Origin: JAVBQJ01 sp045532655 | Lineage (GTDB): Bacteria; Verrucomicrobiota; Lentisphaeria; Victivallales; Victivallaceae | Direction of reading: 5' to 3' | Assembly: GCA_045532655.1 (NCBI GenBank) | Contig: JAZSGI010000011.1 | Coordinates: forward strand, 1-14,812 | Length of the DNA stretch: 14,812 nucleotides | Part shown: positions 1 through 6,594 of the stretch, one piece after another | Position numbering within the stretch: position 1 is the stretch's first letter | Layout: each line of letters begins with the position of its first letter | Made by a program: the position numbers and the translations under genes | Notes under the pieces: model-generated | What the model saw: the letters and a program-made list of their open reading frames with translations, nothing else | Databases searched by the model: none | What the model was told of the DNA's origin: nothing

Positions 1-111
1 AGGCACATCGCCTTTGTTATGTTTTTTCAAACGTTCCCGTAAATCAGCTGTATGACCGATATAACGCTGCTCAGGATGTTCAATACTGCGTAAAATATAG
101 GTGTAAAACAT
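1..111 (-). CDS. GIY-YIG domain protein (5' part, runs off left edge)
   Basis: The first 37 codons are present, starting at ATG (complement of 109-111) and open to the window edge. The product begins MFYTYILRS, continues with RYIGHTADL and then has RERLKKHN. This matches the small stand-alone GIY-YIG family (UPF0213-like), in which a 'YvYil' strand is followed by 'YvGyT.dl..Rl..H'. The second tyrosine-glycine element reads YIGHT. Family members are about 80-100 residues, so roughly 60% is missing. GIY-YIG is a nuclease fold, but the cellular role of these short proteins is mostly unknown. The Shine-Dalgarno is poor (AGAAG about 10 nt upstream). The gene lies downstream of the tRNA-Val on the same strand, separated by hairpin-rich DNA. 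Confidence in the fold is good; function is open. Confidence 0.8.
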   Translation of the reverse strand, partial: MFYTYILRSIEHPEQRYIGHTADLRERLKKHNKGDVP

Positions 112-290
112 TGTCAGTGGCTTCTGTTGAACGGTTGTCGCAATTCGCAGCCGCACAGCCCTCCGCCGCTCTCCGAGCTATGGAGGGCATCCTTCGCACG
201 CTCCGTTGCACTCAGCTTATTTTTGCTTACGCAAAAAAAATCTACGTATGGCATTCCTGACGGCCTGCCATCCGTAGCTTTAGCGAAGGA
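112..290. repeat. Hairpin-rich non-coding element next to tRNA-Val
   Basis: This stretch holds no credible gene but has three nested or adjacent inverted repeats. (1) GCCCTCC (158-164) pairs with GGAGGGC (182-188), with CTC/GAG inside the loop. (2) TTTTTGC (220-226) pairs with GCAAAAA (231-237) around a 4-nt loop. (3) CCATCC (268-273) pairs with GGATGG (288-293), the last three bases being the tRNA CCA complement. A longer-range 10-bp match, CATCCTTCGC (188-197) with GCGAAGGATG (283-292), links the first and third. The layout resembles a dispersed intergenic repeat or a processed tRNA trailer. No second copy is in this window, so its repeat status is an inference. Confidence 0.45.
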
Positions 291-367
291 TGGTGGGCGT
301 AGTAGAACTCGAATCTACGACCTCCACGATGTCAACGTGGCGCTCTAACCAACTGAGCTATACGCCC
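291..367 (-). tRNA. tRNA-Val (anticodon GAC), CCA encoded
   Basis: The complement folds into a full cloverleaf of 77 nt. The acceptor stem is GGGCGTA/TACGCCC with discriminator A and an encoded CCA (291-293). The D arm is GCTC-AGTTGGTTA-GAGC. The anticodon stem is CCACG/CGTGG with loop TTGACAT, giving anticodon GAC for Val codons GTC/GTT. The variable loop is AGGTC and the T arm is GTAGA-TTCGAGT-TCTAC. All stems pair perfectly. It has its own promoter and lies between the solute-binding protein gene and the GIY-YIG gene on the same strand. Confidence 0.97.
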
Positions 368-388
368 CTTTATTGGGTTGTGATTATT

Positions 389-416
389 AATATAGTGTAC
401 TTTTTGAAAAATGCAA
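389..416 (-). promoter_or_regulatory. Promoter of tRNA-Val
   Basis: On the minus strand TTGCAT (complement of 411-416) and TATATT (complement of 389-394) are separated by 16 bp. Both hexamers are close to the sigma70 consensus. The predicted start falls near 382, about 15 nt before the mature tRNA 5' end at 367, which suits a tRNA precursor. Surrounding DNA (368-478) is very A/T rich. Confidence 0.65.
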
Positions 417-454
417 ATCAAATCTGCTTTTTTTTGACAAAAAAATGCAATTTT

Positions 455-471
455 GACATAAATATTATGTC
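455..471 (-). terminator. Weak AT-rich hairpin after the solute-binding protein gene
   Basis: GACATAA (455-461) and TTATGTC (465-471) form a perfect 7-bp stem with a 3-nt loop, 7 nt beyond the stop codon at 479-481. On the minus strand a run of seven Ts follows about 9 nt later (438-446 region). The stem is mostly A-T and the T-run is not adjacent, so termination here is only a possibility. Confidence 0.3.
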
Positions 472-478
472 CGGCACC

Positions 479-2230
479 TTATCTGACAGCAAGATATTTC
501 CATGCTCCGAAAGAAAATTCATGGGGAAACAGGTTGACAAGCCTGGAATGTTTGAGAATATAGGCCACAGGAACCGACTCACATATCCACGGACAATCAT
601 CAGTTACCTGCTGCAGCAGATCCTTTATCCTCTCTTCACGTTCCGCTCCCGGTTCCAGTAAAAGATATTCCCGGTAAAGCATGTCATAGGCGGTATTGCT
701 GTAACCGGAACGGTTGGCCCCGCCCACAAGATCGGAAGTAAAAAGCTGCAGGAAGTTTTCACAATCAGGATAATCACCCTGCCATGACAGCCGGAAAAGT
801 TCCACTTCGCCTGAAGCAAGTTTTTGAAAAAAACGGGGAGAATTATTCAATACCGGCTCCACTGTCACTCCGATCTTCGCCATATCTGATGCAAATATTT
901 CGCCTGTTTGCCGGTGCTGTGCAGAATTGCCATTCAAATCCAAAGTCAAATGCAGACTCCGTCCTGTTACCGGATCCTTACCTCCCGGATAACCGGCTGC
1001 AACAAGCAGCTCAGCCGCTGCCGCCGGATCATAAACACACCATGGAGAAAAGAATCCTTCCGGCATTTCAGGCACGCCGGGGGGCAGAGGCGCTCCGGCA
1101 GGCTGTACAAGATTTTCATAAAATTCGGCAAGACGCCCCCTGTTCAACGCCATACTCAAAGCACGGCGCAGCAGCACATTACTGCCAAGTACCGGATCGC
1201 TCATATTAAAACCGATATACTGGATTTCCAGTGCAGGAGAACGCAATGGTTCAATTCCTTTGGCGGCAAGTTCCGGAATACAGGCAACAGAACCGTCTTC
1301 CAAGTTCACTACAACGTCTGCATTCTCTCTGGCAAGGGGAAACACATCAAGTCCCCCTTGCAGAAACAACAACCACGCAGACTGATTCTGTCTGATACAG
1401 AAACACTCTATACGTTCAGCCAGAGGCAGCGGCCTCGACCGGTCATTCAAATTTTCCGCCTCCGGGAAATACTGCAGCCTGTAATCAGGATTACGCAGCA
1501 GGGATATTTTGTATTCCCGTATCCACTCCTCCAGCCGGAACGGGCCGGAGCCGACAGGATGTTCGCTGATATCTCCGTAATAAAGACAGGCTTTCCGGGA
1601 AACTATCCCCATAGCGGGAATGGCAAGAACATATAAAAATCGCTGATCGGGACGGGTGAGACGGATAACAAATTCACGGTCATTTATAATACGGAACCCT
1701 TCTACAGCATCATTATAACATGAATCATCACCTTTGGGCAGATTGGATGTTTTTCTGTAAAAATCATCTATCCCGGCAATTTTTCCACGGATAAGACTGT
1801 AATTGGCTGTATGATTTCTGCCGTCGGCAATGCGCAAAAATGAAAAGACCACATCGGCAGATGTTACCCGCCGTTCCTCCGGAACACTGTCGTCAAAACA
1901 TTCATCAGGTACAAAAAAAAGATCGTCACGCAATGTACAATGAAGTTCAAAGCCATCTGCGGATATCTCCGGCATTGCAGCAAGCATGCCGGGACGGAGA
2001 CGGTACGGAAGGGCCGGATATTCGTACTCCAGCAAAGTGTCGAACAAGGCGGCACACATCCTCTGACTGGCGGTATCGGCAGCAAAAGCCGGATCAAGGG
2101 AAACGACTTTGCCGCCTACGGCCAGACGTATACCCTCACCGCCAGACTCTTCATTTCCGCAGGAGGAGAGGGTTATAAGCAGAACAAGAGCCGCAAGGCA
2201 ATATGCTGTACGGCTCAAAATTTTGTTCAT
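479..2230 (-). CDS. ABC-transporter solute-binding lipoprotein, family 5 (peptide/oligosaccharide type)
   Basis: A 583-residue exported lipoprotein. Residues 1-24 are a type II signal peptide with lipobox LSSC, so Cys24 should be lipidated and membrane-anchored. The mature part has the family 5 (SBP_bac_5, DppA/OppA-like) layout: an early 'VVSLDPAFAADTASQRM' segment, 'VTSADVVFSFLRI', 'VGSGPFRLEEW', 'YIGFNMSDPVLG...LRRALSMALNR' and a C-terminal 'WQGDYPDCENFLQLF' region. The family binds peptides, nickel or sugars outside the cell and hands them to an ABC permease. No permease or ATPase gene is adjacent, so the ligand and transporter are unknown. The ATG at 2230 overlaps the rhaB stop as ATGA and is preferred. 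A GTG at 2239 is possible, but GGGAG lies only 2 nt before it, against 11 nt before the ATG. Linkage to rhaB hints at a rhamnose-containing ligand (inference). Confidence 0.9.
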   Translation of the reverse strand: MNKILSRTAYCLAALVLLITLSSCGNEESGGEGIRLAVGGKVVSLDPAFAADTASQRMCAALFDTLLEYEYPALPYRLRPGMLAAMPEISADGFELHCTLRDDLFFVPDECFDDSVPEERRVTSADVVFSFLRIADGRNHTANYSLIRGKIAGIDDFYRKTSNLPKGDDSCYNDAVEGFRIINDREFVIRLTRPDQRFLYVLAIPAMGIVSRKACLYYGDISEHPVGSGPFRLEEWIREYKISLLRNPDYRLQYFPEAENLNDRSRPLPLAERIECFCIRQNQSAWLLFLQGGLDVFPLARENADVVVNLEDGSVACIPELAAKGIEPLRSPALEIQYIGFNMSDPVLGSNVLLRRALSMALNRGRLAEFYENLVQPAGAPLPPGVPEMPEGFFSPWCVYDPAAAAELLVAAGYPGGKDPVTGRSLHLTLDLNGNSAQHRQTGEIFASDMAKIGVTVEPVLNNSPRFFQKLASGEVELFRLSWQGDYPDCENFLQLFTSDLVGGANRSGYSNTAYDMLYREYLLLEPGAEREERIKDLLQQVTDDCPWICESVPVAYILKHSRLVNLFPHEFSFGAWKYLAVR

Positions 2231-3711
2231 CGGGTGCACAGCTCCCGGAAGAATTCACGCCTGGCAGCAAAAATATCTGCCATTTCTTTGCGGGGAACAT
2301 ATTCTGCAACCTGGAAAGATGCGGCGATCATCTTACGGGCAGCTTTGACATCAGCAAGCACTCCGGCAGTCACAGCCTGAGCAGCGATATTGCCTACAGC
2401 AGTAGCCTCGACCGGACCGGCAACCACTCTGGCTCCGGAAGCATCACTGGTAAGCTGCATAAGGAAAGAACCCTTGGTACCGCCGCCAACCATATTGATA
2501 ACCGGATAAGAGGTTTCCAGCACCTCGCCGAGCTTGCTGACCCTGTCAGCAAAATACAAAGCAAGTGAATCATAAACGGCACGCAGGATCTCCCCGTCAT
2601 CAGCAGGTTCGCCCTGTCCGGTGGCACGGCAGAATTCCCTGATACGTTCAGGCATATTTCCGGGAGTCAAGAAATCCTGACAATTGGGATTGACAAGGAA
2701 TTTACACGGTTCAGAAGCCACAGCGAGTTTTTCCATATCAGCGAAAGAAAGCTCCTTCCCCGCCTCTTTCCAGACACGGCGGGTTTCCTGAAAAAGCCAG
2801 CTGCCCATGATATTGGCAAGAAAGCGTATCTTGTTTTCCAGACCGCCTTCATTTGTAAAAGGCACATTGGCTGCAGCATCTGAACAATCCGGTTCATCAA
2901 TTTCCGCACCGAGCAATGCCCATGTACCGCAGGAAACGTAACACCATGAACCGCTTTCCGGCGCAGGAGTGGCGGCAACAGCACTGGCTGTATCATGACT
3001 GCCTATTTTAACAATGGGAACAGCGGGAACATTCAATTCCCTGCAAAGTTCTTCAGAGAGAATACCGCCTTTGGTGCAGGGCTTGACCAGCGGCGCAAAA
3101 ACATCTGCCGGAATACCGAGCAACTCAAGAAGCTCTCTGTCAAAATCCCTTGCAAAAGCATTCAACAGATTGCTTGTTGAAGCCATAGTGTATTCATTGA
3201 CTTTATCACCGCCAAGCATATAACCGAGAGCATCCGGCATAAAAAGCAGAAAACTGTTTTCAAAATCTTCCGGATGTTCCGCCAGATGGCTGGCAAGCTG
3301 ATACACAGTATTCAGACTCATAAACTGCATACCTGTACGCTTGTAAAGCTCCTTCTGCGAAATCTTCTTTTTTACGATCTCCACACCTCTTTCGCCGCGG
3401 GGATCCCGGTAATTGTAGGGCAAACGGCGCATCCGGCCGGTCGTCCGGTCAAAAAGAACATAGTCAACGCCCCAGGTATCAATGGCAAGACTTTCGATGT
3501 CTGGAAATTTAGCAAAGGCCTTGGCAATACCGGCCTTGAGCTCATTGACCAATCCGGGAAAATCCCAACAGAAAGCACCGTCAACATTCACCGGACCATT
3601 GCCGAAGCGATGTACTTCTTCCAGCGACAACAAACCCTGTTCATCGATAATACCGACGATCGCACGCCCGGAGGACGCACCGAGATCAAAAGCGAGATAA
3701 TAATGCTTCAT
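2227..3711 (-). CDS. rhaB: Rhamnulokinase
   Basis: A 494-residue FGGY-family sugar kinase that phosphorylates L-rhamnulose to L-rhamnulose 1-phosphate in the cytoplasm. It carries the RhaB-type signatures in order: AFDLGASSGRA near the N-terminus (ATP phosphate-binding loop), HRFGNGPV, DTWGVDYVLFD, a YNYRDPRG segment, IGSHDTASAVAATPAP (the Asp of HDT is the expected catalytic base), SCGTWALLG, and NMVGGGTKGSFLMQLTSDA followed by VEATAVGNIAAQA in the C-terminal ATPase half. Length matches the family (about 480-500). The ATG at 3711 has AAGGAA upstream. Its stop overlaps the start of the downstream solute-binding protein (ATGA), so the two are probably translationally coupled. The rest of the rhamnose pathway (isomerase, aldolase) is not in the window. 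Confidence 0.95.
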   Translation of the reverse strand: MKHYYLAFDLGASSGRAIVGIIDEQGLLSLEEVHRFGNGPVNVDGAFCWDFPGLVNELKAGIAKAFAKFPDIESLAIDTWGVDYVLFDRTTGRMRRLPYNYRDPRGERGVEIVKKKISQKELYKRTGMQFMSLNTVYQLASHLAEHPEDFENSFLLFMPDALGYMLGGDKVNEYTMASTSNLLNAFARDFDRELLELLGIPADVFAPLVKPCTKGGILSEELCRELNVPAVPIVKIGSHDTASAVAATPAPESGSWCYVSCGTWALLGAEIDEPDCSDAAANVPFTNEGGLENKIRFLANIMGSWLFQETRRVWKEAGKELSFADMEKLAVASEPCKFLVNPNCQDFLTPGNMPERIREFCRATGQGEPADDGEILRAVYDSLALYFADRVSKLGEVLETSYPVINMVGGGTKGSFLMQLTSDASGARVVAGPVEATAVGNIAAQAVTAGVLADVKAARKMIAASFQVAEYVPRKEMADIFAARREFFRELCTR

Positions 3712-3731
3712 TAAACGGATTCCTTATTTTT

Positions 3732-3760
3732 AATATACAACAGAAATTGCACCCTGTCAG
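3732..3760 (-). promoter_or_regulatory. Promoter of rhaB
   Basis: On the minus strand CTGACA (complement of 3755-3760) and TATATT (complement of 3732-3737) are exactly 17 bp apart, each one mismatch from sigma70 consensus. The -35 box overlaps the stop codon of the lipoprotein gene (3757-3759). The expected start leaves a very short leader (about 15-18 nt) that still contains the AGGA ribosome site. A 5-bp inverted repeat, CTGTC (3754-3758) with GACAG (3763-3767), covers the -35 box and could be an operator; this is inference. Confidence 0.6.
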
Positions 3761-4146
3761 CGGACAGCAGTTCCGGATGATTCAGCAACTTTCCAGAAGA
3801 AAACAGGGAGCATCAGAGGGATTGAAGTCACTTCGCTGGATGCCTCAACAACACCGTGCGCACCAAGTTCCGCAGCAGCAACGTTCATCTGCAAAAAAGC
3901 CTTATCAACACAGCAGTTATTCTTGAAGAAGCTCACTGCATCAGGATTTGCCACGGCTCCGGTCACAACAGGCAGACCGAAAAAGTAAAGTCCGGGTATC
4001 TTGGAATAAATATGAGCCACACCTGTTGCATTAGCCACTACGGGGGCCATTCCATAAAATTCTGTAGATGTTTCAACAGTGGAGCAGCCGCCGGCTATCA
4101 TAGCTGTCATAAGGGCGGCAGCGGCAAAAACGAAGATTTTTTTCAT
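3757..4146 (-). CDS. Small lipoprotein of unknown function
   Basis: A 129-residue protein with a type II signal peptide: Lys-Lys, then a hydrophobic core of alanines, then lipobox IAGGC with Cys21 as the lipidation site. The mature domain is about 108 residues, with a hydrophobic 'GLYFFGLPVVTGAV' stretch (roughly residues 52-65), a vicinal Cys-Cys near residue 78 and an 'AAAELGAHGVVEASSEVTS' segment that looks like an alpha/beta unit. It resembles small secreted TRL-like or YbjQ-like lipoproteins in general shape, but I cannot assign a named family. The start is ATG 4146 with a strong AGGAG 9 nt upstream. The gap to rhaB is 45 bp and contains a separate promoter, so co-transcription with rhaB may be only partial. 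Confidence 0.75.
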   Translation of the reverse strand: MKKIFVFAAAALMTAMIAGGCSTVETSTEFYGMAPVVANATGVAHIYSKIPGLYFFGLPVVTGAVANPDAVSFFKNNCCVDKAFLQMNVAAAELGAHGVVEASSEVTSIPLMLPVFFWKVAESSGTAVR

Positions 4147-4471
4147 TGTTCAAAACTCCTGCATGTGTTTTTTTGTTATTATTGTTGCAACTGTTGTTAT
4201 ACGGGATACAATATACAGCCTTAAACCATTTTCGGCAAGGGCAACTGCCGGATATTTGTCAATTTTTTCAATATTTATTTCCCGACAGATGGATGCAAAG
4301 TTGCTAAAAACATCATTATAGGCGCCAAAACAGAGAAAAAAGAGTTTTTTTTTGAAAAAAACCACTTTTTGATTTGCATAATCGGCAATTATGTATTAAG
4401 TTAAGCAGTGACTATTAACGTAGTTCCGGTTTTTGCCGGAACAGGGACAAAATAATGGAAGGTTAAAGATC
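4147..4471. promoter_or_regulatory. Divergent AT-rich intergenic region with 5' UTR hairpin
   Basis: This 325-bp gap separates the divergent lipoprotein and exported-protein genes. It is A/T rich with long A and T runs near 4336-4370 and contains no gene I can support. For the rightward gene, a weak candidate promoter is TTGATT (4369-4374) and TGTATT (4392-4397), 17 bp apart. A perfect 7-bp hairpin, GTTCCGG (4423-4429) with CCGGAAC (4436-4442), lies in the presumed 5' UTR, 30 nt before the start codon. No T-run follows it, so it is not a terminator; it may stabilise the mRNA 5' end. Confidence 0.4.
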
Positions 4472-5035
4472 ATGAAGAAGTTTTTGTTCGGCAGTTTGCT
4501 TTGTGCAGCAATGTTCATCGGCGGTGCAGCCCGTGCCAATGATATCCTTGAAACAGTTGCTTTCTACATTCCCAACCGTATCATGGATGCCCTTGATATG
4601 TTTTCTGTAGAAGTCGGTTTCGGTCCTGTTGCCCGTATTGAGCTTATGGCTACTGAGTACGTCAAAGGCGGCGGCGGTATCGGCGCAACTGCACGCGCAG
4701 TGAAAAGCTACAACCGTCAGTACGGTTTCTGCGTTCAGAATGGTTATTATTTCCAGATCCTTGCTCTCGGCACCGAAGAGATGGATCGCCCCGATGAATG
4801 GCGCACCCGCTGGGTGGAACGTTACCGCGTGACCCGTCATGGTATCCCCACCTATCAGGACAATATCTTCAACATGTATGAAGGTGCACGTGATTTCTGG
4901 AGGATCGGTGGTGCCCTCGGTCTCGGCATCGAAGCTGAAGTTTACCTCCATCCCATTGATATTGCAGACTTCGTGACCGGTTTTGTCCTCATCGACCTCC
5001 ACGGTGATGATTTCAATTCCGAAAACTTTATGTAA
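4472..5035 (+). CDS. Sec-exported protein of unknown function, probably highly expressed
   Basis: A 187-residue protein. Residues 1-22 form a classic Sec signal peptide (Lys-Lys, hydrophobic core, ARA cleavage motif, then N23). There is no lipobox, so it is probably periplasmic or outer-membrane associated. The mature domain includes 'NRIMDALDMFSVEVGFGP', a glycine run GGGG near residue 70, and a C-terminal 'LHPIDIADFVTGFVLIDLHGDD'. Alternating hydrophobic and polar residues suggest beta structure. I do not recognise a named family with confidence. Twelve of thirteen Arg codons are CGT/CGC, whereas neighbours use CGG and AGA freely, which is typical of abundant proteins. The start is ATG 4472 with GGAAGG 9 nt upstream. 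It has its own terminator, so it is probably monocistronic. Confidence 0.85.
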   Translation: MKKFLFGSLLCAAMFIGGAARANDILETVAFYIPNRIMDALDMFSVEVGFGPVARIELMATEYVKGGGGIGATARAVKSYNRQYGFCVQNGYYFQILALGTEEMDRPDEWRTRWVERYRVTRHGIPTYQDNIFNMYEGARDFWRIGGALGLGIEAEVYLHPIDIADFVTGFVLIDLHGDDFNSENFM

Positions 5036-5052
5036 GTTTTTCTGATAACTTT

Positions 5053-5088
5053 ACCGGCCGTGACATTTGTCTCCGGCCGGTTATTTTT
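5053..5088 (+). terminator. Strong intrinsic terminator after the exported-protein gene
   Basis: ACCGGCCG (5053-5060) and CGGCCGGT (5074-5081) form a perfect 8-bp G/C-rich stem, with a further GAC/GTC pairing inside the loop (5062-5064 with 5069-5071). TATTTTTT (5081-5088) follows directly. This is a textbook rho-independent terminator. It ends only 13 bp before the next start codon at 5102. Confidence 0.88.
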
Positions 5089-5101
5089 TGCAGGTAACAG
5101 T

Positions 5102-6040
5102 ATGTTCACTGGTAAATGCCGCCGTTGCGGGAACTGCTGCCGCTGGCACGGTTGGGTCAGGCTTTCTGATGGAGAAATAGATGTTATTGCCGAATTTCTC
5201 GGAATGAGTCCCGTGGAGTTTATTGACCGTTATACAGTTTTAGCCGGTGACCGCAGATCACTTTCACTGGACGAAAGGCCCGATGGTGAGTGTATTTTTT
5301 TCCGCGACGGTGAAATTTCAAGCTGCCTGATTGAACCGGTAAAACCACAGCAATGCAGAGATTTCCCCGATAAATGGAACTTCCCTGGATGGGAAAAGGA
5401 GTGTGGAATGTTTAATAACAAAGAAAATTATCCTCTGGGTGCCGCATATATTGTTTCCGGTCCTTCCGGAGTTGGCAAATCTACATTGCTGACCAAATTA
5501 CGGGAAAGCGATCCTGCATTGGAATTTTCCATTTCCTGCACAACAAGAAGCCCGAGAGGTGAAGAAGTCGACGGCAGAGAATATCACTTTGTAACTCCGG
5601 AAAAATTTGAAGAACTTGTCCGGCAGGGGGAATTTCTTGAATACGCAGGCGTTTTCAGCAAAAGATACGGCACTTTGAAAAGTGAAATTTTTGACAGGGT
5701 GCAAAAAGGTGTTTCCGTACTCCTGGACATCGACGTACAGGGTGCTATGCAGATAATGGAAGCGGCAAAAAACGATCCGTTGCTTTCAGCAGTATGCAAT
5801 TTTATTTTTATCGCCCCGCCCTCATGCGAAGAACTGGAACGGCGGCTGCGCAGCAGAGCAACTGATTCTGAAGAACAGATTTCGCTGCGTCTCGCCAAAG
5901 CAAAAGAAGAAATATCCCACTGGCGGAAATATGATTATACTGTCGTAAACAACGATCTGACAAAAGCGGCTGTTGAATTACAGGAGCTTGTCCGGTCACT
6001 CAAACTGGCATCAAAACTTTGGACAGGAGAAAGATTCTGA
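5102..6040 (+). CDS. gmk: Fused YkgJ-type cysteine-cluster domain and guanylate kinase
   Basis: One continuous 312-codon frame encodes two domains. Residues 1-101 are a complete YkgJ/CxxCxxCC-type putative metal- or Fe-S-binding domain with eight cysteines (C6, C9, C12, C13, C64, C75, C85, C101) and the family pattern 'KPQQCRDFPDKWNFPGWEKEC'. Residues 103-312 are a full guanylate kinase (GMP + ATP to GDP + ADP), with P-loop GPSGVGKST (120-128), 'TTRSPRGEEVDGREYHF', 'SKRYGTLKSEI', 'VLLDIDVQGA' and the lid region 'ERRLRSRATDSEEQISLRL'. There is no stop between the domains. ATG 5408 (M103) has AAGGAG 6 nt upstream, so a normal-sized 210-residue Gmk could also be made on its own. The start at 5102 has only a weak AGG. 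coaC follows by TGATG overlap. Confidence 0.9.
   Translation: MFTGKCRRCGNCCRWHGWVRLSDGEIDVIAEFLGMSPVEFIDRYTVLAGDRRSLSLDERPDGECIFFRDGEISSCLIEPVKPQQCRDFPDKWNFPGWEKECGMFNNKENYPLGAAYIVSGPSGVGKSTLLTKLRESDPALEFSISCTTRSPRGEEVDGREYHFVTPEKFEELVRQGEFLEYAGVFSKRYGTLKSEIFDRVQKGVSVLLDIDVQGAMQIMEAAKNDPLLSAVCNFIFIAPPSCEELERRLRSRATDSEEQISLRLAKAKEEISHWRKYDYTVVNNDLTKAAVELQELVRSLKLASKLWTGERF
5396..5410 (+). promoter_or_regulatory. Internal ribosome-binding site and start for guanylate kinase
   Basis: AAGGAG (5396-5401) lies 6 nt before an in-frame ATG (5408-5410) at the exact boundary between the cysteine-cluster domain and the kinase domain. It is a better ribosome site than the one at the gene's first start codon (5102). 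It probably allows independent synthesis of Gmk from the fused frame. Confidence 0.6.
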
Positions 6041-6594
6041 TGGGGGATTCTTGCAGAAAAAATCTGCTTCTGGGTATAACCGGCAGCATCGCCATAGTCA
6101 AAATACCGGCAGTTATTTCCATGCTTATGAAACACGACATATCTGTTCATGTCGTAATGACAGAAAATGCAACACGATTCATTCAACCGTTGACTTTCAA
6201 AACCCTGACACGTAATCCGGTAACGGTATCACTGTGGGATGAGCATGTCCGCTGGGAACCGGAACATGTGGCTTTGGCAGAAATGGCTGACCTTGCTTTG
6301 GTTGCCCCCGCAGATGCCAATATTATCGGCAAAATCGCCAACGGTATTGCTGATGATGCCCTGTCCACAGAGCTGCTGACCATACGCAAACCCATGGTGA
6401 TCGTTCCGGCCATGAACCCCAAAATGTACGCAAATCCTGTTCTGCAGGACAATATCAAACGTATCTGCACGGTTCTGCCGGAAACCGAATTTATCGGTCC
6501 TGTTTCCGGTCCTGTTGCCTGTGGCGACGATGGCAAAGGCCGCATGGTCGAGCCTGAAGTAATAGTCAAAACAGTACTCGAAAAGTTATCCTGA
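6040..6594 (+). CDS. coaC: Phosphopantothenoylcysteine decarboxylase (stand-alone CoaC)
   Basis: A 184-residue FMN flavoprotein that decarboxylates 4'-phosphopantothenoylcysteine to 4'-phosphopantetheine in coenzyme A synthesis. Visible motifs are LLLGITGSIA (FMN phosphate binding), EPEHVALAEMAD with the catalytic-type His, VAPADANIIGKIANGIADD, the substrate clamp PAMNPKMYANP, and GPVACGDDGKGRM with the active-site Cys. The usual bacterial Dfp protein carries a C-terminal CoaB synthetase; here the frame ends after the CoaC domain, so CoaB must be elsewhere. The ATG at 6040 overlaps the gmk stop (TGATG), with AGGAG 10 nt upstream; a TTG 21 nt earlier is less likely. Many bacteria have gmk-rpoZ-coaBC; rpoZ is absent here. 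Confidence 0.93.
   Translation: MGDSCRKNLLLGITGSIAIVKIPAVISMLMKHDISVHVVMTENATRFIQPLTFKTLTRNPVTVSLWDEHVRWEPEHVALAEMADLALVAPADANIIGKIANGIADDALSTELLTIRKPMVIVPAMNPKMYANPVLQDNIKRICTVLPETEFIGPVSGPVACGDDGKGRMVEPEVIVKTVLEKLS

Noticed and set aside
127..348. 73-residue plus-strand frame across the tRNA-Val region
   Set aside because: It runs antisense through a complete tRNA and through the hairpins; coding is very unlikely.
112..367. Integration (att) site of a mobile element at the tRNA-Val 3' end
   Set aside because: No integrase gene and no direct repeat of the tRNA 3' end occur in the window; the repeats seen are inverted.
4150..4365. 71-residue minus-strand frame ahead of the lipoprotein
   Set aside because: A/T-rich intergenic DNA, no ribosome site, low-complexity start (runs of Phe and Lys); not supportable as a gene.
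4423..4442. Hairpin as a transcription terminator
   Set aside because: There is no T-run on either side; its place 30 nt before a start codon fits a 5' UTR element better.
4463..5002. 179-residue open frame on the minus strand opposite the exported-protein gene
   Set aside because: The plus-strand frame has a signal peptide, ribosome site, biased codons and terminator; the opposite frame shows no recognisable domain and arises from the biased codon use.
5390..5415. A frameshift or lost stop codon as an assembly error between ykgJ and gmk
   Set aside because: Both domains are in one frame with intact motifs right up to the joint, so no frameshift is needed; a lost stop cannot be excluded without reads, so it is kept as a refutation test instead.
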